The notes under the pieces: model-generated
Told to the model about the DNA's origin: nothing
The model's database searches: none
What the model saw: the letters and a program-made list of their open reading frames with translations, nothing else
Part shown: piece after piece, positions 24,975-32,364 of the stretch
How positions within the stretch are numbered: the first letter of the stretch is position 1
Layout: every line of letters begins with the position of its first letter
Translations under genes and position numbers: made by a program
Assembly (NCBI RefSeq): GCF_008704715.1
Contig: NZ_CP023689.1
Span: forward strand, 2,666,001 to 2,730,000
Reading direction: 5' to 3'
DNA: 64,000 nt
From: Streptomyces chartreusis
GTDB lineage: Bacteria > Actinomycetota > Actinomycetes > Streptomycetales > Streptomycetaceae

Positions 24975-25994
24975 TCAGCGGCGCCGCCGGTCGGCCCGCA
25001 GTTCGAAGTCGCCGTAGCTGTCGTCGACCGGGTTGACCGTGACGCCGGGTGCGACGATCTCGTCGATGGCGTCGAGCACGTCGGACGGGAGCGTGACGTC
25101 GGCAGCGGGCAGGAACGCCTCCAACTGCTCCATGGTGCGCGGGCCGATGATCGCCGAGGTGACACCGGGGTGGTTGACGACGAAGGCGACGGCGAGCTCG
25201 ATCAGCGTGAGGCCGGTCTTCTCGGCGAGGACCGCGAGCTGCTCTACGGCGTCGAGTTTGCGCTGGTTTGCGGGGGTGTTCATGTCGAAGCGGGCCTGTG
25301 GGCGCGCGGCGGAGGCGGGGCCCTCGGTGGCGTTCCTGCGGTAACGGCCCGAGAGCCAGCCACCGGAGAGCGGGCTGTACGTGAGGGTGCCCATGCCTTG
25401 GCGGCGGACGGTGGGGAGCACGTCCTCCTCGATCCCGCGCACCAGGATCGAGTACGGCGGCTGCTCGGTCACGAACCGCTCAAGGTGCCGCTCGCGGGAG
25501 ACCCACTGGGCCTCGACGATCTGGGAGCCGGAGTAGGACGAGGAGCCGAGGTAGCGGATCTTGCCCTGGTGCACGAGGTCGGAGAGGGCCCCGAGCGTCT
25601 CGGCGACGTCCGTGTCGGGGCTGGGGCGGTGCACCTGGTAGAGGTCGATGTGGTCGGTGCCGAGCCGCCGCAGGGAGTTCTCCACCTCGCGGATGATCCA
25701 ACGCCGGCTGCCGCCACGCCGGTTGGGGTCGTTCGGGTCCATCGGCATGAAGAACTTGGTCGCCAGGAACACGTCCTCGCGGCGGTCCTTCAGGGCCTTG
25801 CCGACGATCTCCTCCGAGGCACCGGCGGAGTACACGTCCGCGGTGTCGACGAAGTTGATCCCGGCGTCGAGGGCGCGGTGGATGATCCGGATCGAGTCGG
25901 CCTCGTCCTCGTTGCCCCAGGGGCCGAACATCATCGCTCCCAGGCAGAGCGGGCTGACCTGGACGCCGGTGCGGCCGAGCGGTCGGTACTGCAT
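24975..25994 (-). CDS. Aldo/keto reductase
   Basis: 339 residues, an NADPH-dependent (alpha/beta)8 barrel. Catalytic tetrad regions are visible: FVDTADVYSAGASEE (Asp and Tyr), VFLATKFF (Lys) and LYQVHRPSP (His). The C-terminal cofactor loop is present as SAIIGPRTMEQLE. GAGGAG ten bases upstream of the ATG supports the start. It lies 23 bases downstream of the XRE regulator on the same strand, so the two are probably co-transcribed and the regulator may respond to the reductase's substrate. Physiological substrate unknown. Confidence 0.88.
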   Translation of the reverse strand: MQYRPLGRTGVQVSPLCLGAMMFGPWGNEDEADSIRIIHRALDAGINFVDTADVYSAGASEEIVGKALKDRREDVFLATKFFMPMDPNDPNRRGGSRRWIIREVENSLRRLGTDHIDLYQVHRPSPDTDVAETLGALSDLVHQGKIRYLGSSSYSGSQIVEAQWVSRERHLERFVTEQPPYSILVRGIEEDVLPTVRRQGMGTLTYSPLSGGWLSGRYRRNATEGPASAARPQARFDMNTPANQRKLDAVEQLAVLAEKTGLTLIELAVAFVVNHPGVTSAIIGPRTMEQLEAFLPAADVTLPSDVLDAIDEIVAPGVTVNPVDDSYGDFELRADRRRR

Positions 25995-26017
25995 GAAGCT
26001 GTGCTCCTCTGAAGTGA

Positions 26018-26914
26018 TCAGTCGTTCGCGGTCGGGGCTGCGCTGCCGGTGCCCGCCCAGGCGGCGAGGAGACCGAGCGCCTCCCGCGCCGGGGTGTCCG
26101 GTTCGGGGGTGTAGAAGTTCAGGCGCAGTCCGGGATCGGACGGCAGGTCCATCGCCTCGTAGGGCAGGGCGAGATCGCCGACCAGCGGGTGGTGCAGGTT
26201 CTTGACGCCGGACCGGTGGAACTTCACGTCGTGGCGGGCCCAGCGGTGGGCGAAGTCCTCGCTCCTGGTGGTCAGTTCACCGATGAGGTCGGTGAGCGCC
26301 TTGTCGTGGGGAGCCCGGCCCGTCTCCGTGCGCAGGAAGGCGACCGAGTCGTCGGCGCCCTTGTCCCAGTCGATCCAGAAGTCCTTGCTCGCGGGGTCCA
26401 GGAACAGGAAGCGGGCGCTGTTGACCGGCCCGCGCTGCGCGAACAGGGGCGAGTCGAAGAGGGGTGCGTACAGCGCCCGCCCCAGCGTGTTCGCGGCGAG
26501 GATGTCGAAGCGTGCGTTGCGTACGTACGCCGGTACGTCGGTCATCGAGTCGAGCAGGCGAAGGATCGTGGGCCGCACCCGGGACGCGGTCACCGTTGCG
26601 CGCCGCCCCGACGGCGTCGCCGCGCGGGCCAGGTCGTACAGGTGGGTGCGTTCGGCCTCGTCGAGTTGCAGGGCGTGGGCGAGGGATTCCAGTACGGAGT
26701 CCGAGGCGCCGGAGAGGTTTCCGCGCTCGAGGCGGACGTAGTAGTCGACGCTCATGCCCGCGAGCAGCGCGACCTCCTCCCGGCGCAGGCCCGCGACGCG
26801 CCGGTTGCCGCCGTAGACCGGCAGTCCGGCCTGGTCGGGGGTGATCCGGGCACGCCGGGTGCTCAGGAACTCGCGGACCTCGGCGGCCACGCCCTTCTTG
26901 TCTCTGTCAGCCAT
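26018..26914 (-). CDS. XRE-family regulator with MmyB-like ligand-binding domain
   Basis: 298 residues from the ATG that gives MADRDKKG; an in-frame ATG at 26986 would add 24 residues of unlikely sequence. Residues about 10-80 are a helix-turn-helix (GLRREEVALLAGMSVDYYVRLERG). The C-terminal part (TPSGRRATVTASRVRPTIL...FDILAANTLGRALYAPLF) matches the MmyB-like domain found in many actinobacterial XRE regulators, thought to bind a small ligand. It is divergent from an aldo/keto reductase gene across a 413-base gap and upstream of another on its own strand, so it may control both. Confidence 0.85.
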   Translation of the reverse strand: MADRDKKGVAAEVREFLSTRRARITPDQAGLPVYGGNRRVAGLRREEVALLAGMSVDYYVRLERGNLSGASDSVLESLAHALQLDEAERTHLYDLARAATPSGRRATVTASRVRPTILRLLDSMTDVPAYVRNARFDILAANTLGRALYAPLFDSPLFAQRGPVNSARFLFLDPASKDFWIDWDKGADDSVAFLRTETGRAPHDKALTDLIGELTTRSEDFAHRWARHDVKFHRSGVKNLHHPLVGDLALPYEAMDLPSDPGLRLNFYTPEPDTPAREALGLLAAWAGTGSAAPTAND

Positions 26915-27327
26915 CGTCCTGATCCCTGAGATCACTCGTCCGCCGGCGCTCACGTCCCGGGCGGACGGTCCAGCCTCGCTCTTCACCGTAGGTCGGTCCG
27001 GGAGCTCCTGCGAGGTACTGGCATTACCTGGAAGAGCAGTGACTCCCTCCCGCGTGCCGTTCGGGGTTCTCTGGAGAGACTCCGGACCCCGGCCGCATGC
27101 AATTCAGGTAGCCGCGGTTGCCGGAGCCGGCGAGCAGGCCGAGAGTGCTGCTTGTCTGGTTTGCCCTGACCACAGTGAATATGTCCGACTGGAGTGGCGT
27201 CGCCGCCGGCGCCGCGTCGGTCCTGGTCGGACCCCGTCCACCGGATCGGCAGCGCCTTGAGCCCGAGCGTCCTGATCCCGATCGCGAATCGCGCCCGCTC
27301 GGGCCTCCCCTCCGAAAGGTCCTCGTG
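26915..27327. promoter_or_regulatory. Divergent intergenic region between XRE regulator and aldo/keto reductase
   Basis: 413 bases without a supported gene. It should hold promoters for both directions. One possible + strand promoter is TTGTCT (27152-27157) with a 17-base spacer before GTGAAT (27175-27180), a poor match to the vegetative consensus. No clear operator palindrome was found. Open frames reading through the region have no ribosome-binding site and look like G+C-driven noise. Confidence 0.3.
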
Positions 27328-28212
27328 ATGCAGACCGTCACCCTCAACAACGGCGTGCGGATGCCCGCCCTCGGACTCGGCGTCTTCCAGACCCCGCCCG
27401 ACGAGACCAGGGACGCCGTCACCGCCGCGCTCGACCTCGGCTACCGGCACATCGACACCGCGGCCGCGTACGGCAACGAACGCGAGGTCGGCCAGGCCGT
27501 CCGGGACTCCGCGGTGCCCCGCGACGACCTCTTCATCGAGACGAAGATCTGGATCAGCGACTACGGCTACGACGAGACACTGCACGGCTTCGCCAAGAGC
27601 GCCGCCAAGCTCGGCGTCGACCGGATCGACCTGCTCATCCTCCACCAGGCCCTCCCGTCCGACTTCGACAGGACCATCGCCGCCTACCGCGCCCTGGAGA
27701 AGCTCCTGGCCGACGGCAGGGTCCGCGCCATCGGCGTCAGCAACTTCATGGTCGAGCACCTGACCGCACTGCTCGACGCCACCACCGTCGTTCCCGCCGT
27801 CAACCAGCTGGAGATCCACCCCTACTTCCAGCAGCGCGCCGTCCTCGACTTCGACGACCGGCACCACATCCTCAGCCAGGCGTGGTCGCCCATCGGCGGA
27901 ATCACCTTCTATCCGGGATACGGCGAGGACCGCAGGAGCGTCCTGGAGGACCCGGTCGTGACCGCGATCGCCGGGGCACACGGCAAGAGCCCGGCCCAGG
28001 TACTGCTGCGCTGGGGCATCCAGCAGGGCCGCTCGGTGATCCCGAAGTCGACCAGGCGCCGGCGCATCGCCGAGAACATCGACGTCTTCGACTTCTCCCT
28101 CACCGCGGAGGAGCTGAAGGCCCTCGACGCCCTGGAGACCGGCCGGCGCGGCGGCCCCGAGCCCGAGAACGTCACCCTCGCCGCCTACGGGCGCGCCATC
28201 CCGGAAGCCTGA
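27328..28212 (+). CDS. Aldo/keto reductase (2,5-diketo-D-gluconate reductase type)
   Basis: 294 residues from the ATG at 27328, preceded by AAAGGT at 27315-27320. The start VTLNNGVRMPALGLGVFQTP is typical of the AKR subgroup related to 2,5-diketo-D-gluconate reductases. The tetrad is present: Asp and Tyr in HIDTAAAYGNE, Lys in IETKIWI, His in LLILHQAL. NADPH is the expected cofactor. It begins a short + strand run with a DUF2255 protein and a zinc alcohol dehydrogenase, which suggests a small carbonyl-detoxification or sugar-oxidation unit. Confidence 0.87.
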   Translation: MQTVTLNNGVRMPALGLGVFQTPPDETRDAVTAALDLGYRHIDTAAAYGNEREVGQAVRDSAVPRDDLFIETKIWISDYGYDETLHGFAKSAAKLGVDRIDLLILHQALPSDFDRTIAAYRALEKLLADGRVRAIGVSNFMVEHLTALLDATTVVPAVNQLEIHPYFQQRAVLDFDDRHHILSQAWSPIGGITFYPGYGEDRRSVLEDPVVTAIAGAHGKSPAQVLLRWGIQQGRSVIPKSTRRRRIAENIDVFDFSLTAEELKALDALETGRRGGPEPENVTLAAYGRAIPEA

Positions 28213-28270
28213 GACTCCGGGAGCCCGGGATTCAGGAAGCCCGAGATTCCCTCCACCGAAGGTGAGGACC

Positions 28271-28642
28271 ATGACCACCTGGAACGACTCCGACCTGACA
28301 GAGATCGGCACGGCGGAAGAGCTGGCCCTGGAGTCCGAACGCTCCGACGGCACGCTCCGCGCCCCCGTGACCATGTGGGTCGTACGGGCGGGCGACCGGC
28401 TCTACGTCCGCTCGGTCAAGGGCGTCGACGGCCCCTGGTACCAGGGCACACGTTCGCGCCTGCGGGGACGTGTCGAGGCCGGAGGCGTCCGGGCCGACGT
28501 CGCCTTCCGCGACGCCGATCCCGGCGAGTACGCCGACGTGGACGCGGCCTACCGGGAGAAGTACGGCCGGTACACCAGCATCGTCGACCACGTCCTGACC
28601 GACCGGGCCCGCGCCTCCACCCTCCGCCTCGAACCCCGCTGA
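28271..28642 (+). CDS. DUF2255 family protein
   Basis: 123 residues of a small conserved family. Key segments are WNDSDLTEIGTAEEL, APVTMWVVRAGDRLYVRSV and YREKYGRYTSIVDHVLT. It resembles small beta-barrel, FMN-binding split-barrel-like proteins, but the role of the family is not known. The ATG at 28271 is preferred over an in-frame GTG nine bases earlier because GGTGAGG at 28261-28267 is then correctly spaced. The gene sits between two oxidoreductase genes on the same strand. Confidence 0.8.
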   Translation: MTTWNDSDLTEIGTAEELALESERSDGTLRAPVTMWVVRAGDRLYVRSVKGVDGPWYQGTRSRLRGRVEAGGVRADVAFRDADPGEYADVDAAYREKYGRYTSIVDHVLTDRARASTLRLEPR

Positions 28643-28675
28643 CCACCCACCGCCACCTCCCCGAGGAGCCCCACC

Positions 28676-29710
28676 GTGCGCGCCACCCTGATGTACGCGG
28701 CCGAGGACATACGTGTCGAAGACGTCGCCGACCCGAAGATCCAGCAGGCCACCGACGCGGTCGTACGGATCGTGCTGTCCTGCGTCTGCGGCAGCGACCT
28801 GTGGCCCTACAAGTCGCTGGAGCCCACCGACACCCCCCGTCACATGGGTCACGAGTTCCTCGGCGTCGTCGAGGAGACCGGGTCCGGGGTACGCACCCTG
28901 AAGCCGGGGGACGTGGTCGTGGCGCCGTTCGTCTGGGCCGACAACACCTGCGCGTACTGCCGCGAGGGCCTGCAGACCTCCTGTCCGCACGGCGGCCAGT
29001 GGGGCGTGAACGGCGTCGACGGCGGCCAGGGCCAGGCCGCCCGCGTCCCCCAGGCCGACGGCACGCTGGTGAAGATGCCCGTCGCCGAGGACTCCGAGCT
29101 GCTGCCCGACCTGCTCACGCTCTCCGACGTGCTCTGCACCGGCTACCACGCCGCCCGCACGGCGGGCGTCCGCCGCGGCGACACCGTCACCGTCGTCGGG
29201 GACGGCGCGGTCGGTCTGTCCGCCGTGCTCTCCGCCCGGCTGCTGGGCGCCGAACGGATCGTCCTCATGGGCCGCCACGGGGCCCGCACCGACCTGGGCC
29301 GCGACTTCGGCGCGACCGACGTGGTCGCCGAACGCGGGGACGAGGGCGTCGCCCTGGTCCGCGAACTCACCGGCGGTGAGGGCACCCGCAAGGTCCTCGA
29401 ATGCGTCGGCCTGAAGGACGCCCTGGTGCAGAGCCTCGGCGTGGTCCGCGCGGGCGGCACGATCAGCCGCGTCGGCGCCCCTCAATATCCCGAAGTACCT
29501 TTCGGGTTCGGCGACTTCATGCGCAACATCACCCTCACCGGCGGCGTCGCCCCCGCCCGCGCCTACATCGAGGAACTGATGCCGCACATCCTCGACGGCT
29601 CGATCCGCCCCGGCCGGGTCTTCGACCGCACCGTCCCCCTGGAGGACGTCGCCGACGGCTACCGCGCGATGAACGACCGCGAGACCTTGAAGGTGCTGGT
29701 CCGCCCATGA
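28676..29710 (+). CDS. Zinc-dependent alcohol dehydrogenase family protein
   Basis: 344 residues of the MDR superfamily. Catalytic zinc ligands are Cys in VCGSDLWPY, His in MGHEFLGVVEE and a later acidic residue. The structural lobe retains three cysteines (NTCAYCREGLQTSC) rather than four. The NAD(P) loop is VVGDGAVGLSAVLSA. The GTG start has GAGGAG at 28663-28668, seven bases upstream. It converges on the - strand squalene/phytoene synthase gene with only four bases between the stop codons and no visible terminator. Confidence 0.87.
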   Translation: MRATLMYAAEDIRVEDVADPKIQQATDAVVRIVLSCVCGSDLWPYKSLEPTDTPRHMGHEFLGVVEETGSGVRTLKPGDVVVAPFVWADNTCAYCREGLQTSCPHGGQWGVNGVDGGQGQAARVPQADGTLVKMPVAEDSELLPDLLTLSDVLCTGYHAARTAGVRRGDTVTVVGDGAVGLSAVLSARLLGAERIVLMGRHGARTDLGRDFGATDVVAERGDEGVALVRELTGGEGTRKVLECVGLKDALVQSLGVVRAGGTISRVGAPQYPEVPFGFGDFMRNITLTGGVAPARAYIEELMPHILDGSIRPGRVFDRTVPLEDVADGYRAMNDRETLKVLVRP

Positions 29711-29714
29711 CCGC

Positions 29715-30626
29715 TCACGATGAGCCGACCCTGACGATCCCCCGCTCGCGGAGCAGGACGGCGAGGGGTTTGCGCAGGCCGTATCCGACGGTGCGCCGGG
29801 TGACGGAGGCACCGGCGTGCTCGACACGGGACAGTTGATGCTCGGCCAGCTCCAGCAGAGCCCGCTGCAACGGCTGGAAACTCGGCGCGGTGGAGTCGAG
29901 CAGGGCCTGTGAGTCCGTGAGGGCCTGCCGGGTCCTGCGGCAGGTGAAGGCGACCAACTCCCTCACCGCCGCACTGTCCTGCCCCGCTTCCAGAGCCGCC
30001 CGGGTGACGCCGAAGCGGTCGAGGTCCTCCTGCGGCAGGTACAGGCGTCCTTCGCCCAGGTCCTCGGTGAGGTCGGCGAGGAAGTCCAGACGTTGCAGTC
30101 CTTCGGCGAACGACCGGCACCGGGACCGGAAGACCGCGTCACCGCCGCCCTCGTGCTGGAGATCCTCCATCAGCATCAGGGCCGGCAGGGCGAGGTTGTC
30201 CACGTAGCGCTGGAAGTCGGCTTCGGTGGCGTGCCCGGTGAAGTGCAGTTCCTCGTCGGTGGCCTTGAGATACGTGTGCACCCAGTGGTGCGGCAACTGC
30301 CGCACGGACACGGTGTGCAGGAAGGCGCGCAGCACCGGGTCCTGGGCGTGCCCGGAGTCCAGCCCGGAGGCGACCTGCTCGGCCCAGGCCCTCCAGCGCG
30401 GCAGCCGCTCGTGCAGGGGACCTTGGTCGGCGAGGTCGTCGGTACGGGCGAGAAAGGCGTAGGCGGCGATCAGATGCGGCTGCAACGCGGGAGCCACCAG
30501 CAGCCGCACCGCGGCATAGTGCGGCAGGATCCTGCGAGCAAAGACCCGACCGGCGAGCGAGTAGTCGTCCCGCAGCGCACGCCCGTGCACCCCGGCAGCC
30601 ACCAGCCGCCGCTCCCGACCCACCAC
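29715..30626 (-). CDS. Squalene/phytoene synthase family enzyme
   Basis: 303 residues of the head-to-head isoprenyl synthase family. Both Asp-rich motifs are visible: RTDDLADQG (first motif) and DLTEDLGEGRLYLPQEDLDR (second motif), which bind the diphosphates through Mg2+. It should condense two prenyl diphosphates to phytoene, squalene or a presqualene-type product. The GTG at 30626 was chosen because GGGGGAGGG lies five bases upstream; a TTG at 30650 would add eight residues. No carotenoid or hopanoid genes accompany it here, so its product is open. Confidence 0.82.
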   Translation of the reverse strand: MVGRERRLVAAGVHGRALRDDYSLAGRVFARRILPHYAAVRLLVAPALQPHLIAAYAFLARTDDLADQGPLHERLPRWRAWAEQVASGLDSGHAQDPVLRAFLHTVSVRQLPHHWVHTYLKATDEELHFTGHATEADFQRYVDNLALPALMLMEDLQHEGGGDAVFRSRCRSFAEGLQRLDFLADLTEDLGEGRLYLPQEDLDRFGVTRAALEAGQDSAAVRELVAFTCRRTRQALTDSQALLDSTAPSFQPLQRALLELAEHQLSRVEHAGASVTRRTVGYGLRKPLAVLLRERGIVRVGSS

Positions 30627-30845
30627 GAAACCCTCCCCCGTCACCGCCAAGATATCGCCCGCATCCCCTCACATCGCACCGAACGCGCGCCGCCGAAGCC
30701 GCAGCTCAGAAACCATTGGCCGCCGGCTCAGTGATCGCGACGAGGTGATCTGGATTCGTCGTGAGTCGTCGTACGCCGCATGCGTACAGACCGTCGAGCT
30801 TGAAGCGCCGGCGGTCGGTGCCACCTGGAGCTTCCTCCCCGTAGG

Positions 30846-30876
30846 GACCAATCCGCGGCATGCGCAGGATCGGATT
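30846..30876 (+). promoter_or_regulatory. Predicted SigK-type ECF promoter of sigK
   Basis: GACCAATCC (30846-30854), a 16-base spacer and CGGATT (30871-30876). The same elements with the same spacing, and ten identical spacer bases (GCGG at the start and CGCAGG further in), recur before the molybdopterin oxidoreductase gene. Predicted transcription start near 30883, giving a leader of about 37 bases with GGAGGG at 30909-30914 before the GTG. The shared motif implies autoregulation of sigK. Confidence 0.72.
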
Positions 30877-30919
30877 ACGTCCGGAGATGTCCCAGGTACG
30901 GCGATCACGGAGGGCCCAC

Positions 30920-31504
30920 GTGCGAGAAGCAGTCCATATCGGCAGAAATCCATCGACGGAGCCGGATCTGCAGGAGCTGGTGGGTCGCGTCGCTCTCGGT
31001 GACGAAGAGGCGTTCGCCTCGGTCTACGACAGTGTGGTGAGCCCCGTCCTCGGTGTCGTCCGCGCCGTCCTGCGCGATCAGGCGCAGTCGGAGGAGGTGG
31101 CCCAGGAGGTCCTGGTGGAGGTGTGGCGCACAGCCCCCCGATACCGCCCCGACCGCGGCACCGCCATCAACTGGATCCTCACGCTCGCACACCGCCGGGC
31201 GATCGACCGCGTGCGCTCGGTCGAGGCCACGGCGGCCCGGGACCACAGAGCCGCCGTCATGGACCACATGCCCGAGTACGACGAGGTCAGCGAACAGGTC
31301 GAGGCGCGCATCGAGCGCGAGCAGGTCCGCCGCTGCCTGCGCACGCTCACCGAGCTCCAGCGCCAGGCCGTCACGCTGGCGTACTACCGCGGTCTGACCT
31401 ACCGACAGGTGGCGGAAGCCCTGACGCTTCCCCTGGGCACGGTCAAGACAAGGCTGCGCGACGGCCTCATCCGTCTGCGCGACTGCCTGGGGGTGGCCGC
31501 ATGA
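30920..31504 (+). CDS. sigK: ECF RNA polymerase sigma factor SigK
   Basis: 194 residues with sigma region 2 (DEEAFASVYDSVVSPVLGVV, SEEVAQEVLVEVWRTAPRY, WILTLAHRRAIDRVRS) and region 4 (LTELQRQAVTLAYYRGLTYR, LPLGTVKTRLRDGLIRLRD). The sequence and the next gene, an RskA-type anti-sigma factor, place it in the SigK (ECF19) group. The GTG at 30920 has GGAGGG five bases upstream; longer starts lack one. It overlaps the anti-sigma gene by ATGA. A promoter copy shared with the downstream oxidoreductase gene suggests it drives its own transcription. Confidence 0.88.
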   Translation: MREAVHIGRNPSTEPDLQELVGRVALGDEEAFASVYDSVVSPVLGVVRAVLRDQAQSEEVAQEVLVEVWRTAPRYRPDRGTAINWILTLAHRRAIDRVRSVEATAARDHRAAVMDHMPEYDEVSEQVEARIEREQVRRCLRTLTELQRQAVTLAYYRGLTYRQVAEALTLPLGTVKTRLRDGLIRLRDCLGVAA

Positions 31505-32253
31505 CCACCGCCGACCTGCACTGGATGACGGGCGCCTACGCGCTGCACGCCCTGTCCGACGACGAGCGCGAAGCCTTCGAACGCCACTTGCCCCACTGCG
31601 AGCCGTGCGAGCGGGAGGCCACCGAACTGCGCGCCACCGCCGCGCGCCTCGGACTTGCCGTCTCCATGACGCCGCGCACCGCGATGCGGGAGCAGGTGCT
31701 GCGCCGCATCGACGCCGTCCGGCAGGACCCGCCCGACGCGGGGGCCGCTGCCCGTCCGGAGCGCGCGGGGGCACGGGCCGGGCTGATCTCGCGCTGGGCG
31801 CTGGCCGCGTGCATGGCGGCCGTCGCCGCGCTCGGCGCCACGGCGGTGTGGCAGCACGAGCGCGCCGAGAGCGCTCTGGAGCAGGCCCGCCGGACCGAGC
31901 AGGGCGCGGGCGAGATCGCCACGGTGCTGGCGGCGCCGGATGCCGCTGCCCGGTCAGCCGCGTTGGGCGACGGCGCCACCGGCACCGTCGTCGTCTCGCA
32001 GGACCTCGACAGGGCCGTGTTCGTCGTCTCCGGGATGGAGCGGCCGACGCGCGGGCAGGTGTACCAGCTCTGGTTCGCCGACGGCACCGCAATGCGCTCC
32101 GCCGGCCTGATGGACCCCGAGCGCGGCGATCAGACCGTGCTGCTGCGGGGTCCCGTCGACGGGGCGTCCGGCATGGGCATCACCGTTGAGCCCGCGGGCG
32201 GCTCGCGTCAGCCCACTTCCCCTCCACTGGCCCTCATGAATCTCCCCGCCTGA
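31501..32253 (+). CDS. rskA: Anti-sigma factor, RskA type
   Basis: 250 residues. The cytoplasmic N-terminus has an anti-sigma zinc-finger-like motif (HLPHCEPCEREA, with HxxxCxxC). One transmembrane helix follows at about residues 97-117 (LISRWALAACMAAVAALGAT). The external C-terminal domain of RskA type contains RPTRGQVYQLWFADGTAMR and a terminal GMGITVEPAGGSRQPTSPP segment common in this family. It should hold SigK inactive at the membrane until an outside signal, in mycobacteria through proteolysis, releases it. Start overlaps the sigK stop. Confidence 0.88.
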   Translation: MTTADLHWMTGAYALHALSDDEREAFERHLPHCEPCEREATELRATAARLGLAVSMTPRTAMREQVLRRIDAVRQDPPDAGAAARPERAGARAGLISRWALAACMAAVAALGATAVWQHERAESALEQARRTEQGAGEIATVLAAPDAAARSAALGDGATGTVVVSQDLDRAVFVVSGMERPTRGQVYQLWFADGTAMRSAGLMDPERGDQTVLLRGPVDGASGMGITVEPAGGSRQPTSPPLALMNLPA

Positions 32254-32265
32254 CCCATTAGATGT

Positions 32266-32297
32266 AATCCGTTGCGGAAGCAGGGGGCGGATTGGTC
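32266..32297 (-). promoter_or_regulatory. Inverted copy of the SigK-type promoter motif
   Basis: Read on the - strand: GACCAATCC (32297-32289), a 17-base spacer, then CGGATT (32271-32266). It points back towards the 3' end of rskA. Together with the + strand copy it forms an inverted pair of 11-base arms (GCGGATTGGTC and GACCAATCCGC) around 30 bases. It could start an antisense transcript into rskA or serve as half of a regulatory palindrome. Confidence 0.45.
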
Positions 32298-32327
32298 AGA
32301 AAAAAAGAATCCCTCAATCGAGTCGTC

Positions 32328-32358
32328 GACCAATCCGCGGAGCCCGCAGGGCCGGATT
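32328..32358 (+). promoter_or_regulatory. Predicted SigK-type promoter of the oxidoreductase-fasciclin operon
   Basis: GACCAATCC (32328-32336), a 16-base spacer and CGGATT (32353-32358), matching the site before sigK in both boxes, spacing and ten spacer positions. With a start six to eight bases after the -10 box, transcription would begin at or next to the GTG start codon at 32365, predicting a leaderless mRNA. Confidence 0.72.
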
Positions 32359-32364
32359 CCCCAC

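Noticed and set aside
26915..27327. N-terminal extensions of the XRE regulator and aldo/keto reductase frames across the divergent region
   Set aside because: The extensions are low-complexity, without family resemblance, and better-spaced ribosome sites support the shorter start of the reductase.
30752..30760. GACGAATCC on the - strand as a SigK promoter for the squalene/phytoene synthase gene
   Set aside because: The first box has one mismatch and no CGGATT-like box lies 16-17 bases downstream.
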